Positions 22,278 to 33,723 of a DNA stretch of 64,000 nucleotides are shown here, piece after piece. Positions within the stretch are counted from its first letter, which is position 1, and the number at the start of each line of letters is the position of its first letter. Made by a program: the position numbers and the translations under genes. The stretch covers positions 22,599 to 86,598 of the forward strand of contig QANZ01008798.1 in NCBI GenBank assembly GCA_003254925.1, in the 5' to 3' direction. The notes beneath the pieces were generated by a model, which saw only the letters and a program-made list of their open reading frames with translations, was not told the DNA's origin and made no database searches. The stretch is from Chamaecrista fasciculata. Taxonomy: Eukaryota; Streptophyta; Magnoliopsida; Fabales; Fabaceae.

Positions 22278-23745
22278 ATTATATTTTAAAACAAGTATAG
22301 ATGCTTCTTCAACTTTATATTAAACTGACCTTTTCCTGTGTAAATACACGAGTTTATTTTTAGAACTATAACTATATATGATATAAATTTTATTAATATT
22401 TGAAATTATCAAATGATGATAGAATTATTAGTATATAGTTAATATATTAAAATTTCTATTACAAAAAATTAAATACAATATTAGAATCAATGAAAATATA
22501 ATAGTATGATCTAAGCCACATATGAAAAAGTTTTATATATATGATGTTCAATGTTCAAAACATTTCTATTTTTGTGGAATATGAATATTTTCAACTCAAA
22601 CCTCTTTTTCACTCGATATAACGTTATGTAAAGTTGCCAATGTGTCAAATAGTTCTTAGAAGATACAAATTAATATTTGACAAAGATTGACTTTAATTTT
22701 TGTTAATAGTTGTTGCAAACAAGGATGGAGCCAGGATTTTTGGTTAGGGGGCCGACATATTTTTTTCGCCAAAATTTTATTTTAATCCCTAATACTTATC
22801 TAAAATTCTATTTTGGTCCCTAATATTCAAGTTTGAGACGAGAGAAATATGACCATATTCAATAGTTAGAGAATTTTAAATTATATGAACTTAATAATAT
22901 GTATAGAGAAATTTAAATATTTAAAATTAGATTATATAAGAACGATACTTGTCAGAATTTGAGCAAATACAAATATTATAATATTTAAAAAATTATATTA
23001 TATAGATAGGACATTTGTCTTAAAGTGAGCAATAGCTCTACTTTAGTATAATTAATGAATTTTAATCATAAATTAAATTATACTTTGATTTAAATATTTA
23101 ATTTTAAACTACTAAATATTTTGTTTGAAACTCTAATTTTGTAAATTGAATGTCTATTTTTTGAAAGTTAAAATTTTAAGTTTAATATATTTCTAAATTT
23201 TAATATTTAAAATTTGATTATAGGAAAATTTTAATATTTAAAATTAGATTATATATAGACACTTGTTAGAACATGAATAAATAAAAATATTTTAATATTT
23301 TAAAAATTATATTATATAAATTAGGACACTTGTTGCCATGTGAGCAATAACCCTACTTTAATAGATTATATAAATATAAATTGTAGAATTTATCTTCACT
23401 AGGTTATTGATGATTAGAGATAAATATAAATTTAATCACCAACATAAAAAAGAATTATTTTTTGGACAACTTAAAGAAAAAATGCTTTTTTAAAGTAAAT
23501 TACAAAACAGAAAATATACAATATATATATTTATAATGAAGAAGTTAAAATAACATAAATCTTTTAATTGAATTACAACCCCACAACTTTCCTCAAGATG
23601 TTAATGACTTCTTACTCAATTCATTTTCATCCTATGTGATGAGAATAAAACTGAATTCAGAATAGCTGTATAAAAGTGATGTTAAAATTGTGGGAGTAAA
23701 GTATAAAAGTTCAGCATTGTCTCTCTCTATCTCTCTACAAATTAA
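22278..23745. repeat. AT-rich region with imperfect direct repeats and a hAT-type terminus
   Basis: At about 22722-22760 the words GGATGGAGCCAGGATTTTTGG and AGGGGGCCGAC form a hAT-type terminus related to those at 18482 and 52112. A segment of about 150 bases at 22910-23060 is imperfectly repeated at 23215-23365, marked by GGACA(C)TTGT and GTGAGCAATA. No gene is seen. Confidence 0.45.
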
Positions 23746-26567
23746 GGGTGCGTTTGGCTTACAATTATAATGTCATTATAATCCCATTACAATTTCATTA
23801 TCCTCATTTTCATTACATAACTTAAACTACAGTGCTATTTGGGTGTTTGTTTTTCAATTATAAAGTCATTACAAAAATTACACTTCATTACAAACTCATT
23901 TCATTACATATTTTATACCCAATTACTAACATACACCTACTCAAATACCTATAATTACCTATACTACAATAATAATAAAAAACTACCTAATGGGTTTTTT
24001 GGAAAATTCATAAAGTCAATGGCATTTTGGTAATTTTCCTTAAATCAGACCCCCAAAAGCCAGTTTGTCTGCTTCATCGTGGTTCTGCTCTCCTTCTCTC
24101 CTTCTTCTTCTCTCCTTCTCTCCTTCTTCTCTCCTTCTCTCCTGCTTTCTTCATCGTGCTGAAAGAATATTGTTGTGCGAATCAGACATTTTTAGGAGAC
24201 AAGAATTGATAGTGAAGCACTTCACCACCGTCTCATTCGCCTGTCGAATTCCCCTTGAATTCTCAGCTCGCTTGATCAAGCGTGAGTGCCATCAGAATTC
24301 GACTTGCTTTTGTATAATTTTGTGGCATTTGGGTTTTATAACGTAAATCCCGTACTTTCTGTATCTTTAGTTAGGGTTTGTTTTGGGAATCAAGATTTTT
24401 GTTCTGTGAATTTGTTAGTTTCGTGAAATCTGAAGAAATTGCTATTATTTTTATTCATTCTATCGAAGAAATTAAACCGAACACAGTGACTCTTATTAAT
24501 TTCTCTGCGTTTTCTCTGAAGAACACATTTTGACCCATTTGATTCCCATTGATGTTTCACTGTTTTTTTCAGGCGCTAATTTTTATGGGATTTACGGTTT
24601 TTGCTTTTGGCTTGGTCAGGAGTGCCTAACTTGATTTGCAGATTTTGTGGAAGGCTCTCATGAGTTTTTTTTTTTATCTGTATTTGATGCTTCCTGTGCT
24701 GTTCTTGTTGGACATGTGAAATTGTGTTGTTCTGTATTTGATGCTTCTTGTGCTATTTTTTGATCTGTACCCTTTTCAATAAAATTTTTCAATTAGCATT
24801 TGATCTGTATTTGATGCTTCCTGTGCTGTTCTTGCTTCATGTGCTAACAATTCAATCCAGAAAACCAAGTTGAAATTGTGCTTAATATCCAGACAAACCG
24901 TAATATTACATTACATTACACCACACTACACTAGAAACAGTTGCTAGGTTTTTTAAGTGTCTGCTATCAACATTTTCAATAAAAGTGTGATATATTTCAA
25001 TATCACATGATTAATTTGTTTTGGAAAGTTCTTTCATGTGCTAAGTTCAAATAATAATATGATAGCAAACATTTAAAGAAAATTACTTTTTAAGTTCTTT
25101 TTCATAATAATATATATGCATAATTCTTATTCTTTGCAGAAATAGTTCAAATATAATATTTACATCTAGTGTTAACAGAGAACTACTGGGTTTTCAATTG
25201 ATTCTGGTAATCTGCAGCAACAACTCTGCTGGTAAGAGAAGGCCTCATTGTGACTATGGCAGATTGATTTGCTCCAGCTTTAAGAGTTGCCCTTCCAGCT
25301 TCCGGGAATCTCTTCACTGCATCTTACTGATGAAAGTAAAATATATTACACACATAACTTCAGTCAGTATATTGTAATATATGTTTACTATTTATTTAAA
25401 GAAGTTCTGAAACTTGTGCTTAATTTGCAGTCATAGCAAGTGTTAAAATGGCATTTGCCACTGTTGTAGTGTAAATGGAAGGAGCAGTTGTTGCACATAT
25501 ATGTTTACAATTTTTTTTTAATTAACAATGTCTGTAGAGATAAAAAGCAAACTTGAATCCTGCATTACATGATCAGATGATATTTCTTTTAATAATTTGA
25601 CCACTTCTGTGTCTTGTGTATATTGAGTTATGTGATTTCTTCCTCATATTAGTCTTTTACTGTGCTGATATGACACGTAAGGAGCCATTATTTTCAGCAA
25701 CTAACATTTTCTCATGTTGGTCCTCATCTGGATCAGGCGACCATGGCTTCATCCAGCATCGGACGACGTTCAACATCTAGTTTTCGAAGCTCAATCCTCG
25801 TTTGTGATTGCGGTGAAAATTCTGTTTTGAGGACCTCGCACACAGCGAAAAACCCCGACCGTAAATTTTGGGGATGCAAATATTACCCAGTTTGTACTCT
25901 GTTTGTGTTGCTACTTTGAATTATGTACCATTACTTTATGACTATTTAACAGTTTGTCATTTGTCATTTGTAGTGTAAAGGGTATTGCAAGTTCTTTTTT
26001 TGGGATGATGAAGTCTGTGATTTATTGGACAGCGATGGGCCTCAACTGATACGGAGGATTGTTAGTCTTCGGAGGCAATTAGATGCAGAACAAAATAACA
26101 ATAGGAGTCTGAAGGATCAACAACAAAGGACAATTGATCGTCTGACTATTGCAAAGAATAGGCTATACTTTGGCCTTTTTGTGTGTTGGATTGTGTGGTT
26201 CTTTCTTGTAGTGTTAATGGTAGGGGGAAAAATTTAATGGGTTTGTATTTATTAGGATGGAAGGATATAAACTGCTATGTACTTACAACCCCACAAATTG
26301 TACTCTCTATCTTTTTATGATAGATTAGATGATAAGTAGCTTATGATGGGGTGTTATTTTGGATTGTGAACTATATGTGTTTAGGATATGGTTGAATTAG
26401 AATATGTTATCTTATTACATTTTTCTCCAAAGATGTCACATAATTTATATATCAGCTTTTGCAATGTAGCTAAAATTGGTTATGAGTAAATATTTTTTGA
26501 TAAAGTAATATAATATACTCAAGGGTATATGGTCCCTCTTGAATTTGTCGTACCATGATATACTTTA
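23746..26567 (+). mobile_element. GRF-gene repeat, copy 1 (truncated on the right by an LTR)
   Basis: It starts GGGTGCGTTTGGCTTACAAT after a TAA trinucleotide. The same sequence starts copy 2 at 31049. The two copies share the first 330 bases or so, then a divergent leader/intron region, then nearly identical sequence from about 25525 to 26567 (copy 2: 31805-33213). The right side ends where a family A LTR begins (26568), with CTTTA as a likely 5-bp target. The G-rich, TTTGG-containing start preceded by TAA suggests a PIF/Harbinger-type terminus, which is inference. It carries the GRF gene at 25743-26237. Confidence 0.6.
25743..26237 (+). CDS. Small GRF zinc-finger protein with C-terminal transmembrane segment
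   Basis: Two exons, 25743-25889 and 25974-26237, join in frame at a GT-AG intron, giving 136 residues. Residues 21-61 form a GRF zinc finger: CDCGENS, then WGCKYY, then CKGYCKFFFWDDE. C21, C23, C45 and C50 or C54 are the likely zinc ligands. Residues 69-105 or so are charged and probably a short coiled coil. The last 25 residues contain one hydrophobic helix (LYFGLFVCWIVWFFLVVLMV) at the very C-terminus, as in a tail-anchored protein. GRF fingers bind nucleic acid in other proteins; the function here is unknown. Similar GRF-plus-membrane proteins are frequent in plant genomes. Here the gene is clearly part of a repeat, because a second copy (32281) has the same flanks and a stop in the finger. 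The start is set by the Met before SSSIGRRS, conserved in both copies. Confidence 0.7.
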
Positions 26568-26782
26568 TGTTGGAGATTGTGCCCTAGGGCCAATCATTTT
26601 ATAGATATGTTGTGAACATATCAATTAATTTATGGAGATAAATTAATGGTTATCATATTATTAGCATGTTTACTATGATAACAGTCCGTGATTAATTATG
26701 AGATAATTAATCTAAACCGTCCCTGGTCGCTCATTCAAGTGGGAACTTGAAATGAACTAAGACCAGCATGACCTCGGTGCAT
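26568..26782 (+). mobile_element. Family A LTR, 5' part only
   Basis: It begins TGTTGGAGATTGTGCCC and closely matches the reverse complement of the solo LTR at 1925-3338 for over 200 bases. It stops at a single N. The rest of the element is not present beyond it. Confidence 0.85.
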
Positions 26783-26783
26783 N
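26783..26783. other. Single N, probable contig join
   Basis: A family A LTR on the plus strand changes at this base into a Gypsy gag region on the minus strand. The join may be artificial. Confidence 0.7.
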
Positions 26784-27195
26784 AGATTCTGAAACTCACG
26801 ACATAGGGTGTCCGTCTGATCTTTCATCATCCCACGGAAAATGAACATGATGTTCTGAGCTTCGAATGTCTGTCCCGTGGCGCCCGTCTGGGTCACCGGT
26901 GGTGCAGTTCGAGAGGGTCCCTCGTCTCTGTGTTCCTCCTGTCCGTGGCCCTCCTGAGTTCCTGGGGCGTGCTCCTGGAAGTCAAAGGGGTCGTCCTCTA
27001 GAAGGTGATCATGGGGGGAGTCCTCGATGTTGGCCATAGCAAGATATGGTTCACCTAGTTCAATAAGATAAACGTCGGTGAGTTAGCTTTTGATAAAAAG
27101 CAAGAAAGGCGAGCACGAGGGCTCACGTGTGGAAAAGATGGTGAGGAGCACGTGTTGATGAACACACGGCGTGGAGTCCCCACAGACGGCGCCAA
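26784..27195 (-). mobile_element. Gypsy-type gag start and primer binding site
   Basis: The minus-strand frame from 27037 starts MANIEDSPHDHLLEDDPFDF and is acidic and Gln/Thr-rich, like the N-terminus of plant Gypsy gag. It is cut at the N. At 27177-27194 the minus strand reads TGGCGCCGTCTGTGGGGA directly after the LTR end. This primer-binding-site-like sequence is common in plant Gypsy and related non-autonomous elements. No polymerase domains are present in the window. Confidence 0.65.
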
Positions 27196-27829
27196 TGATA
27201 AACTAGAAAATGGTCAGGCTTACCTAGTTCAACGAGTGAGGGCTGCAAGAACAAGTTGATCGTCCAAGTACCTGCAAGAACTTCACAGGGGGGCCCTGCG
27301 AAGAATACTCCGACGCTCAAGTTAGAATATGAGAGATGTGAGAGTAAGAGAATTCTGAAAGGTGAGAAGTAGCTAACCTTTGTCTGCGGGGTTGAGCTCT
27401 ATTTATAGAGCAGGGTGAGAGTGGTAGCCAGCGCGCGGGGCGCACCACGTAGTTGGACACGATCTCCACCAGCAAGAGTGGTGGAGACCGAGATTTTCGG
27501 AGCAAGGCAATCGTGGGTGATTGCGTGTCGTGTTACAGACGGGCGCCGGTGGACTAGAGAACGTGGATGTGACCAAGTCCGTGGCCCATGATCTCCACCC
27601 GCAAGGATGGAGACCGAGAATTGCGGAGCAAGTCAATCGTGGGTGATTGCGTGTTGATTTTGGGGGCGGGCGGCATCGGACCGGAGAACGTGGGTTGGGC
27701 CGAGTCCGCGGCCGCCCCGCTATGTACGGAGAGGCACTTGACCGGTTCCAAAGCCCCCGAAGAGTTCGGAGAGGAAAGGAGTCCTGGAGCGAAGGCCTAT
27801 TAGGCGTACGCCCAAATAGTGATGTATCA
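27196..27829 (-). repeat. 5' LTR (634 bp) of the Gypsy-type element
   Basis: The block begins TGATAAACTAG and ends GATGTATCA on the plus strand, so both strands show TG...CA. A minus-strand TATA box (CTCTATAAATAGAGCTC) lies at about 27398-27414. It adjoins the primer binding site at 27194, which fixes its role as the 5' LTR. It is GC-rich (over 50 percent by eye) against AT-rich flanks. The 3' LTR is not in the window, so no TSD can be tested. Confidence 0.75.
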
Positions 27830-28700
27830 GATGATTTTCAGCCATTTACAAGCATATATAACACATACTTTTATTCTATCATGTAAATAGACCAAATCAT
27901 ATAGACCATTTTTATAATTTACTCATTTTTATTTTTTTCGTAACACATACTTGTATTCTTATATCATTTAAAATAAAAGAAAGAAAAATAATAAGTAATA
28001 TTTCTTTTTGGCCAGAAAATAATAAGTAATATTAATTATAACTTGAAAGTTGAAACTCCTATATTTTTTCAAACAAAATAACCAACATCCTACAATTAGT
28101 GGACAAACATATTTTAAATAGTCAATATGGTTTGAATCAATTAAAATAATACTTTAAAAGTGACATTCTAATACCTTGTAGTATTCTCCATTAACGCTTT
28201 GATATCATAAGCTTTAATTCCATTAGAAAACTAACAAAATTTGGTACTTATAAACTATTTTGTAATTTTAATCAACTTTGAGGGATAAAAAAATTTTAAT
28301 GCAAGAAAAAGACGTTGAAATTACTGAAACACCTAGAAATATTTAAATATATTCAACATAATTCTTAAAAACACAAAATTCTAGAAGTATAATTTCCTGA
28401 CAAAATTTATTTCGTTGGATTCATGGCGATGAGTAAGTTTTAGATATGCAATTTATTTTTGAAAACTATATCTCTATTATCAGTTATTATTTCTTCTTTG
28501 AAAATATTATATATATTACAGTGTCAGAACAAGAAGTCACGTGAAATGTTTTAATTTTGTTTGCCCTCAATTTTTTACCACAAGCCTATAAAATATGTAA
28601 ATCTCAAATATAACAATTAAAATGTTAAACTATCAAGTTTGCTAATTTATAATAGCCAACAAAATAGTTTAAAATTTAATTGTTATATTTTGAAACTTGT
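27830..28700. other. AT-rich spacer, nothing recognised
   Basis: No coding region, repeat pair or structural RNA that I can support. Confidence 0.4.
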
Positions 28701-29990
28701 CACTACAAAAAAATTGAGCTTTGCGACAGTTTTTGTTGTCCTTTGCGACGGTTTTAACCGTCACCAATGGGCTTTGTGACGGTTCTAAAACCGTTGCAGA
28801 TCCGACTGTTACCAAAGTCTTTGTGATGGTTTCTAGAAACCGTTGGAAGTCTCAAAAATAACCGTTGCATAAACTTGGCTCTGCAACAATTAATGAACCG
28901 TTGCAAAGTCATGGTTTTCCGAAGGTTATATAACAGTTGCAAAATTAAGTATTTTGTGAAGGTTTGTCTTAATCATCGCAGAATGCAGGTTGTGCAACAT
29001 TTATGTAACCGGCGCTAAATGTTTGTTATTTCATCCAAAAAAGTGATTTGGCGACAATTTCCAAACCGTCGCTAAGGCTGTGTTATTTATTTTTTTTCTT
29101 TTATATTTTGCAAATCCTATATATTCTGTCAACACAAACAATTAATTTTACCCAATCTAAGCAACTAAAACAGGACAAAAATCAAAATTCATTTATATTA
29201 AAATAATGTCTCATACATAAATCAATTCAAACTAGGTTTTAAATCCATGAAATAAAAATATATAATTCATATGTACGAAATTCAAATATACATAATAAAT
29301 ATCTATCCTACTCTCTTGGGCTTCCCATTGAGTTGGTGGATTTCTTTGACTAGGTGATTGTTGTGGCTCTTGCGAAAAAAAATAATTTGTCTCATATATA
29401 AATCAATTCAAATTAGGTTTCAAATCCATAAAATAAAAATATAAAATTCATATGTAACGAAATTCAAATATACATAATAAATATCTATCCTACTCTGTTG
29501 GGCCTCCAATTGAGCTTGGTGGATTTCCTTGACTAGGTGATTGTTGTGGCTGTTGCGGAAAAAAAAAAATATTTTGTTAATTATATAAATGAATGAAATA
29601 TATATAAATAAAAAGGTTAATTATGAAATTGATATTTACCCTCATTCATTACGACTGCAACAACCTCATGTGGTAGATTACTTATGAGTCTCTGCAGGAG
29701 ATCTTCCATGTTAGAGAGACGAGTTGTCAAATCCACAACCTTAGCAGATTCATTTTGTGAAGATGATCATATATTTGAAGTACGACGGCCAAATACTTGA
29801 GTTGGGCAAACTCCTAAACCTAACCCCACGAACTAGACCAGGGTGTTCTTTATGGCCTAAAACTTGTGTCAATGAATCTGTAATTGAAATTCCTTGAGTA
29901 GAAGAAGCAAATTGAGACTGAATTTCAACATTTTTAACTTGTAAAAATATTTTATTATCAATACAGATCCTAGTTTAATTGCATAATATT
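28701..29990 (-). mobile_element. CACTA (En/Spm) element end with TNPA-like gene 3' exons
   Basis: The terminus CACTACAAAAAAATTGAGC at 28701 is the classic CACTA end. It is followed by subterminal repeats of GCGACGGTTTT and AACCGTTGC to about 29080. Further in, the minus strand encodes parts of a TNPA/Ptta-type protein. A last exon with QQSPSQGNPPSSIGGPTE is followed by a stop near 29490. A penultimate exon at about 29640-29930 contains HKEHPGLVRGV and LSNMEDLLQRLISNLPHEV, with one frameshift and stops. The last exon and its 3' UTR are tandemly duplicated (182-bp period). The other CACTA end is not seen, so the element is degenerate. Confidence 0.75.
29206..29560. repeat. 182-bp tandem duplication of a CACTA last exon and 3' UTR
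   Basis: TGTCTCATACATAAATCAAT at 29206 recurs as TGTCTCATATATAAATCAAT at 29388. The following 170 bases match with a few changes, including the exon words CACAACAATCACCTAGTCAA on the minus strand. Confidence 0.85.
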
Positions 29991-30798
29991 TAATACTAGT
30001 CAAAGTCAACTATATATATATATATAATAACTTTAATTAATTGCATGATATTTATATACGTCTGTACTTTCATAGTTTGATATGAGTACGGAAACTTATT
30101 TAGCGAGAGTATTGTTGAATCTGAAAGCATATGGCATGCATGGATACACACATGGTATTTTTCTATGAACTAACTAATCTAAGTTAATTAATTAATTACT
30201 CACAGATCATTACTTGGATATATCAACTTCCAAATTATGAGAAGAATTTAATTTGAACTTCGCATGCTTTCTGATACCCAAATGAGATACAAATTATGCT
30301 TTACTCTTTGATCTGGGCTTTAATTTGATAATTCATACAGCTATGGGATGAGATGAATGGCCTAGCCAGAGAGCCTCCAATTAAATCTAGTATAATTTAT
30401 GTCTACCTATAATTGGTAATCCTATAACTATATCTCCAGGGAGAGAATAGAGACTTTCAAAATGGTTAACAAAGCATGCAAAACACAGCCTAATTAAATT
30501 TGGAAAGCCAATATCAAAACTCAAGATTATGAATGTGTACAGTTTCACGCTTTGAGCTGCTAATATTAACATGATTAAAAAATGATCCCAGAATAACAGT
30601 TATCAAACCAAAGGAACCCACAAATTTCAACATATAACATCAGACAGACTTCTCTATAAATGGATGTGTACTAATTGTGTAATCTAATTCCAATTACAAT
30701 ATCATTACTACGAGTGTGATATTCTACTGTTTCCGGTAGAAAAACAGGGCATAAAACTATACTCTAATCTTATATATTAAAAACTAAATTAAAATACC
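29991..30798. other. AT-rich region, nothing recognised
   Basis: It may still belong to the CACTA element (intron or upstream exons), but no exon could be read. No repeats or RNA genes seen. Confidence 0.35.
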
Positions 30799-31002
30799 TC
30801 ATCGGCGCAACGATTGAAAGAATTGCTTTGTGTCTGTGTGTACGCCGCCTTCCACATGGAGCGGATCGACAAACACAGCAGCCCCGTTCCCTTGGAATAA
30901 CAGTTCTTCCGCCCGACTTATGTCACCGAATTCAAGAATATGGAAGGGATATGTAACGGGGTTAAATTCATGGCTCCAAAACGATCTAACATAGATATAC
31001 AA
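30799..31002 (-). pseudogene. Unidentified terminal coding fragment
   Basis: The minus-strand frame contains FNPVTYPFHILEFGDI, then SRAEELLFQGNGAAVFVDPL and a HTDTKQFFQSLRR end before a stop. Composition and codon use look like a real plant protein end, and the region is GC-richer than its flanks. It lies directly left of the GRF-gene repeat at 31049, so its upstream part may have been interrupted. I do not recognise the family. Upstream stops in frame mean only this piece remains. Confidence 0.35.
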
Positions 31003-32280
31003 AAGTGGCTTTTAAATACACGTGGATATGCAAAAGCAGCAGCTGAAAGGGTGCGTTTGGCTTACAATTATAATTTCATTATAATCTCATTACAATTTCA
31101 TTATCTCCATTTTCATTACATAACTTAAGCTACAGTGCTATTTGGGTGTTTGTTTTTCAATTATAAAGTCATTACAAAAATTACACTTCATTACAAACTC
31201 ATTTCATTACATATTTCATACCCAATTACTAACATACCCCTACTCAAATACCTATAATTACCTATACTACAATAATAATAAAAAACTACCTGATGGGTTT
31301 TTTGGAAATTTCATAAAGTCAGTGGCATTTTGGTAATTTTCCTTAAATCAGACCCCCAAAAGCGAGGCTTCTTTCCTTCATCGTGGGTTCTTCTCTCCTT
31401 CTCTCCTTCTTCTCTCGTGTCGGTTCTTCTCTCCTTCTTCTCTCCTCCGAGTGCAGCGTGGGTTCGATTTTCCTTCTCCCCTCCGAGTAATTTCCGGTGG
31501 ACTCCGGGTGTGCGACGTTCGCTGCGTTCTCTGCGCTTTCCGGTGGGTTCCGTTTGTGCGTCGTCGTCGTTAGGCCTGGCTTTTCAACAGAGAGATTTTG
31601 AAGGTAATGTCTTTGTCTCTATTTGAATGCAATCTCCAATTGTCCATATTATTGAGCAGGTTATTACATAGAGGGAAGAAGAATGATGATGGATTAGGAG
31701 AAGAGTGTGGCGAAGTCGATGAGGAGAGATATGGACAGTTTCAATTCAGAGTTTGGGTTTTATGGTTTGAACTTGGAAGGGACAATTTTTTTTTTTTTTT
31801 GTAATTAACAATGTCTGTAGAGATAAAAAGCAAACTTGAATTAACAGAGTTTGGGTTTTAGTTTCTTTAATTTGATGCGCGTCTCTTCAATTATGCAATG
31901 CAAAATTGATAAAAAAGCAAACTTCTTTGAGCTGTAGCAAGTGACTAATTTCTGCCTTTTGCTGCCTAACCATTTGATGTGGTTTTAGTTTTAGTTTTTG
32001 GTTCTAAGAGATGATTGAAGGCTTGCACATAGGTTCTTATTTTAGATTTGGTTTTGGACATAAATTGACCTATCTAATCCCATTTAATAATTGAATCCTG
32101 CATTACATGATCAGATGATATTTTTGTTAATAATTTGACCACTTCTGTGTCTTGTGTATATTGAGTTATGTGATTTCTTTCTCATAATAGTCTTTTACTG
32201 TGCTGATATGACACGTAAGGAGCCATTTTTTTCAGCAACTAACATTTTCTCATGTTGGTCCTCATCTGGATCAGGCCACC

Positions 32281-32854
32281 ATGGCTTCATCCAGCACCGG
32301 ACGGCGTTCAACATCTAGTTTTCAAAGCTCAATCCTCGTTTGTGATTGAGGTGAAAGTTCTGTTTTGAGGACCTCGCACACAGCGAAAAACCCCGATCGT
32401 AAATTTTGGGGATGCAAATATTACCCAGTTTGTATTGCTACTTTGAATTATGTACCATTAGTTTATGACTATTTAACAGTTTGTCATTTGTCATTTGTAG
32501 TGTAAAGGGTATTGCAAGTTCTTTTTTTGGGATGATGAAGTCTGTGATTTATTGGACAGCGATGGGCCTCAACTGATACGGAGGATTGTTAGTCTTCGGA
32601 GGCAATTAGATGCAGAACAAAATAACAATAGGAGTCTGAAGGATCAACAACAAAGGACAATTGATCGTCTGACTATTGCAAAGAATAGGCTATACTTTGG
32701 CCTTTTTGTGTGTTGGATTGTGTGGTTCTTTCTTGTAGTGTTAATGGTAGGGGGGAAAATTGATGGGTTTGTATTTATTAGGATGGAAGGATATAAACTG
32801 CTATGTACTTACAACCCCACAAATTGTACTCTCTATCTTTTTATGATAGATTAG
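32281..32854 (+). pseudogene. GRF zinc-finger gene, copy 2, with a stop in the finger
   Basis: It has the same two-exon layout as 25743-26237, with nearly identical bases. The codon for the second zinc-binding Cys (TGC in copy 1) is TGA here (TGTGATTGAGGT at about 32342). The coding end also differs: a change in a G/A run near 32750 removes the original stop and adds about 30 residues. The gene cannot make the finger from the first Met. A short frame from 32552 retains the coiled-coil and membrane part. Confidence 0.75.
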
Positions 32855-33467
32855 ATGATAAGTAGTTTATGATGGGGTGTTATTTTGGATTGTGAACTAT
32901 TTCTTTTTTCTCCCCATAAAATTATATGTGTTTTGGGATATATATCATCGTCGCTCCAATATATATATATATATGCCAGCGTATCCATATATTATACTAG
33001 AGGCTTTGCGTGTCCTAACGGGCACGCAAATATATGGTTGAATTAGAATATGTTATCTTATTACATTTTTCTCCAAAGATGTCACATAATTTATATATAA
33101 GCTTTTGCAATGTAGCTAAAATTTTTTATGAGTAAATATTTATTGATAAAGTAATATAATATACTCAAGGGTATATGGTCCCTCTTGAATTTGTCGTACC
33201 ATGATATACTTTAATCAATTGATGAGGAGAAAATTGAAAATCAGGACCAAGGAGATGAAGAAAATTGAAAATCAGGACCAAAACGGAATAAAACGAAGGT
33301 GGAAATTGAAATCTGAGGCTGAAACGCAATTTTCACGGACCAAACTGAAGTGGATAATCAAGCCAGGGACCAAATCAGAATTTTATAAAGCTGTGCAGAG
33401 CACTTCGCTGGTTTTTGACCAGTTGGGTGCAAACTGGCGATAAAGTTGCTGCTCACTGGATTGACTT

Positions 33468-33666
33468 CAAAGAAAATACATAAGCAAAAGTAGGCATAGA
33501 TTGAAGCAGTAGAGTACAACGACAAAGCAATAAACAGTCCCAAATACAATAAAATACATAAAAATACAAAGAAAATACATAAGCAAAAGTAGGCATAGAT
33601 TGAAGCACTAGAGTACAACGACAAAGCAATAAACAGTCCCAAATACAATAAAATACATAAAAATAC
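33468..33666. repeat. 98-bp tandem duplication
   Basis: The unit AAGAAAATACATAAGCAAAA... ...AAATACATAAAAATAC occurs twice in direct succession with about one difference (GCAGTAG versus GCACTAG). It lies just downstream of the transposase stop, so it forms part of its 3' UTR. Confidence 0.9.
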
Positions 33667-33723
33667 CATAAGATTATCTATTCCTTAATTGGGCATAAGT
33701 GCATTTCGTATAGCGTCTCGTGT

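Noticed and set aside
31049-33213. GRF gene as an ordinary duplicated host gene
   Set aside because: Both copies start at the same GGGTGCGTTTGG end in unrelated flanks, which fits mobile DNA better than segmental duplication.
33358-33669. 103-codon minus-strand frame with repeated peptides
   Set aside because: It is created by the 98-bp tandem duplication in the transposase 3' region. The repeated FLCILLYLGLFIALSLYS text has no homology I recognise.
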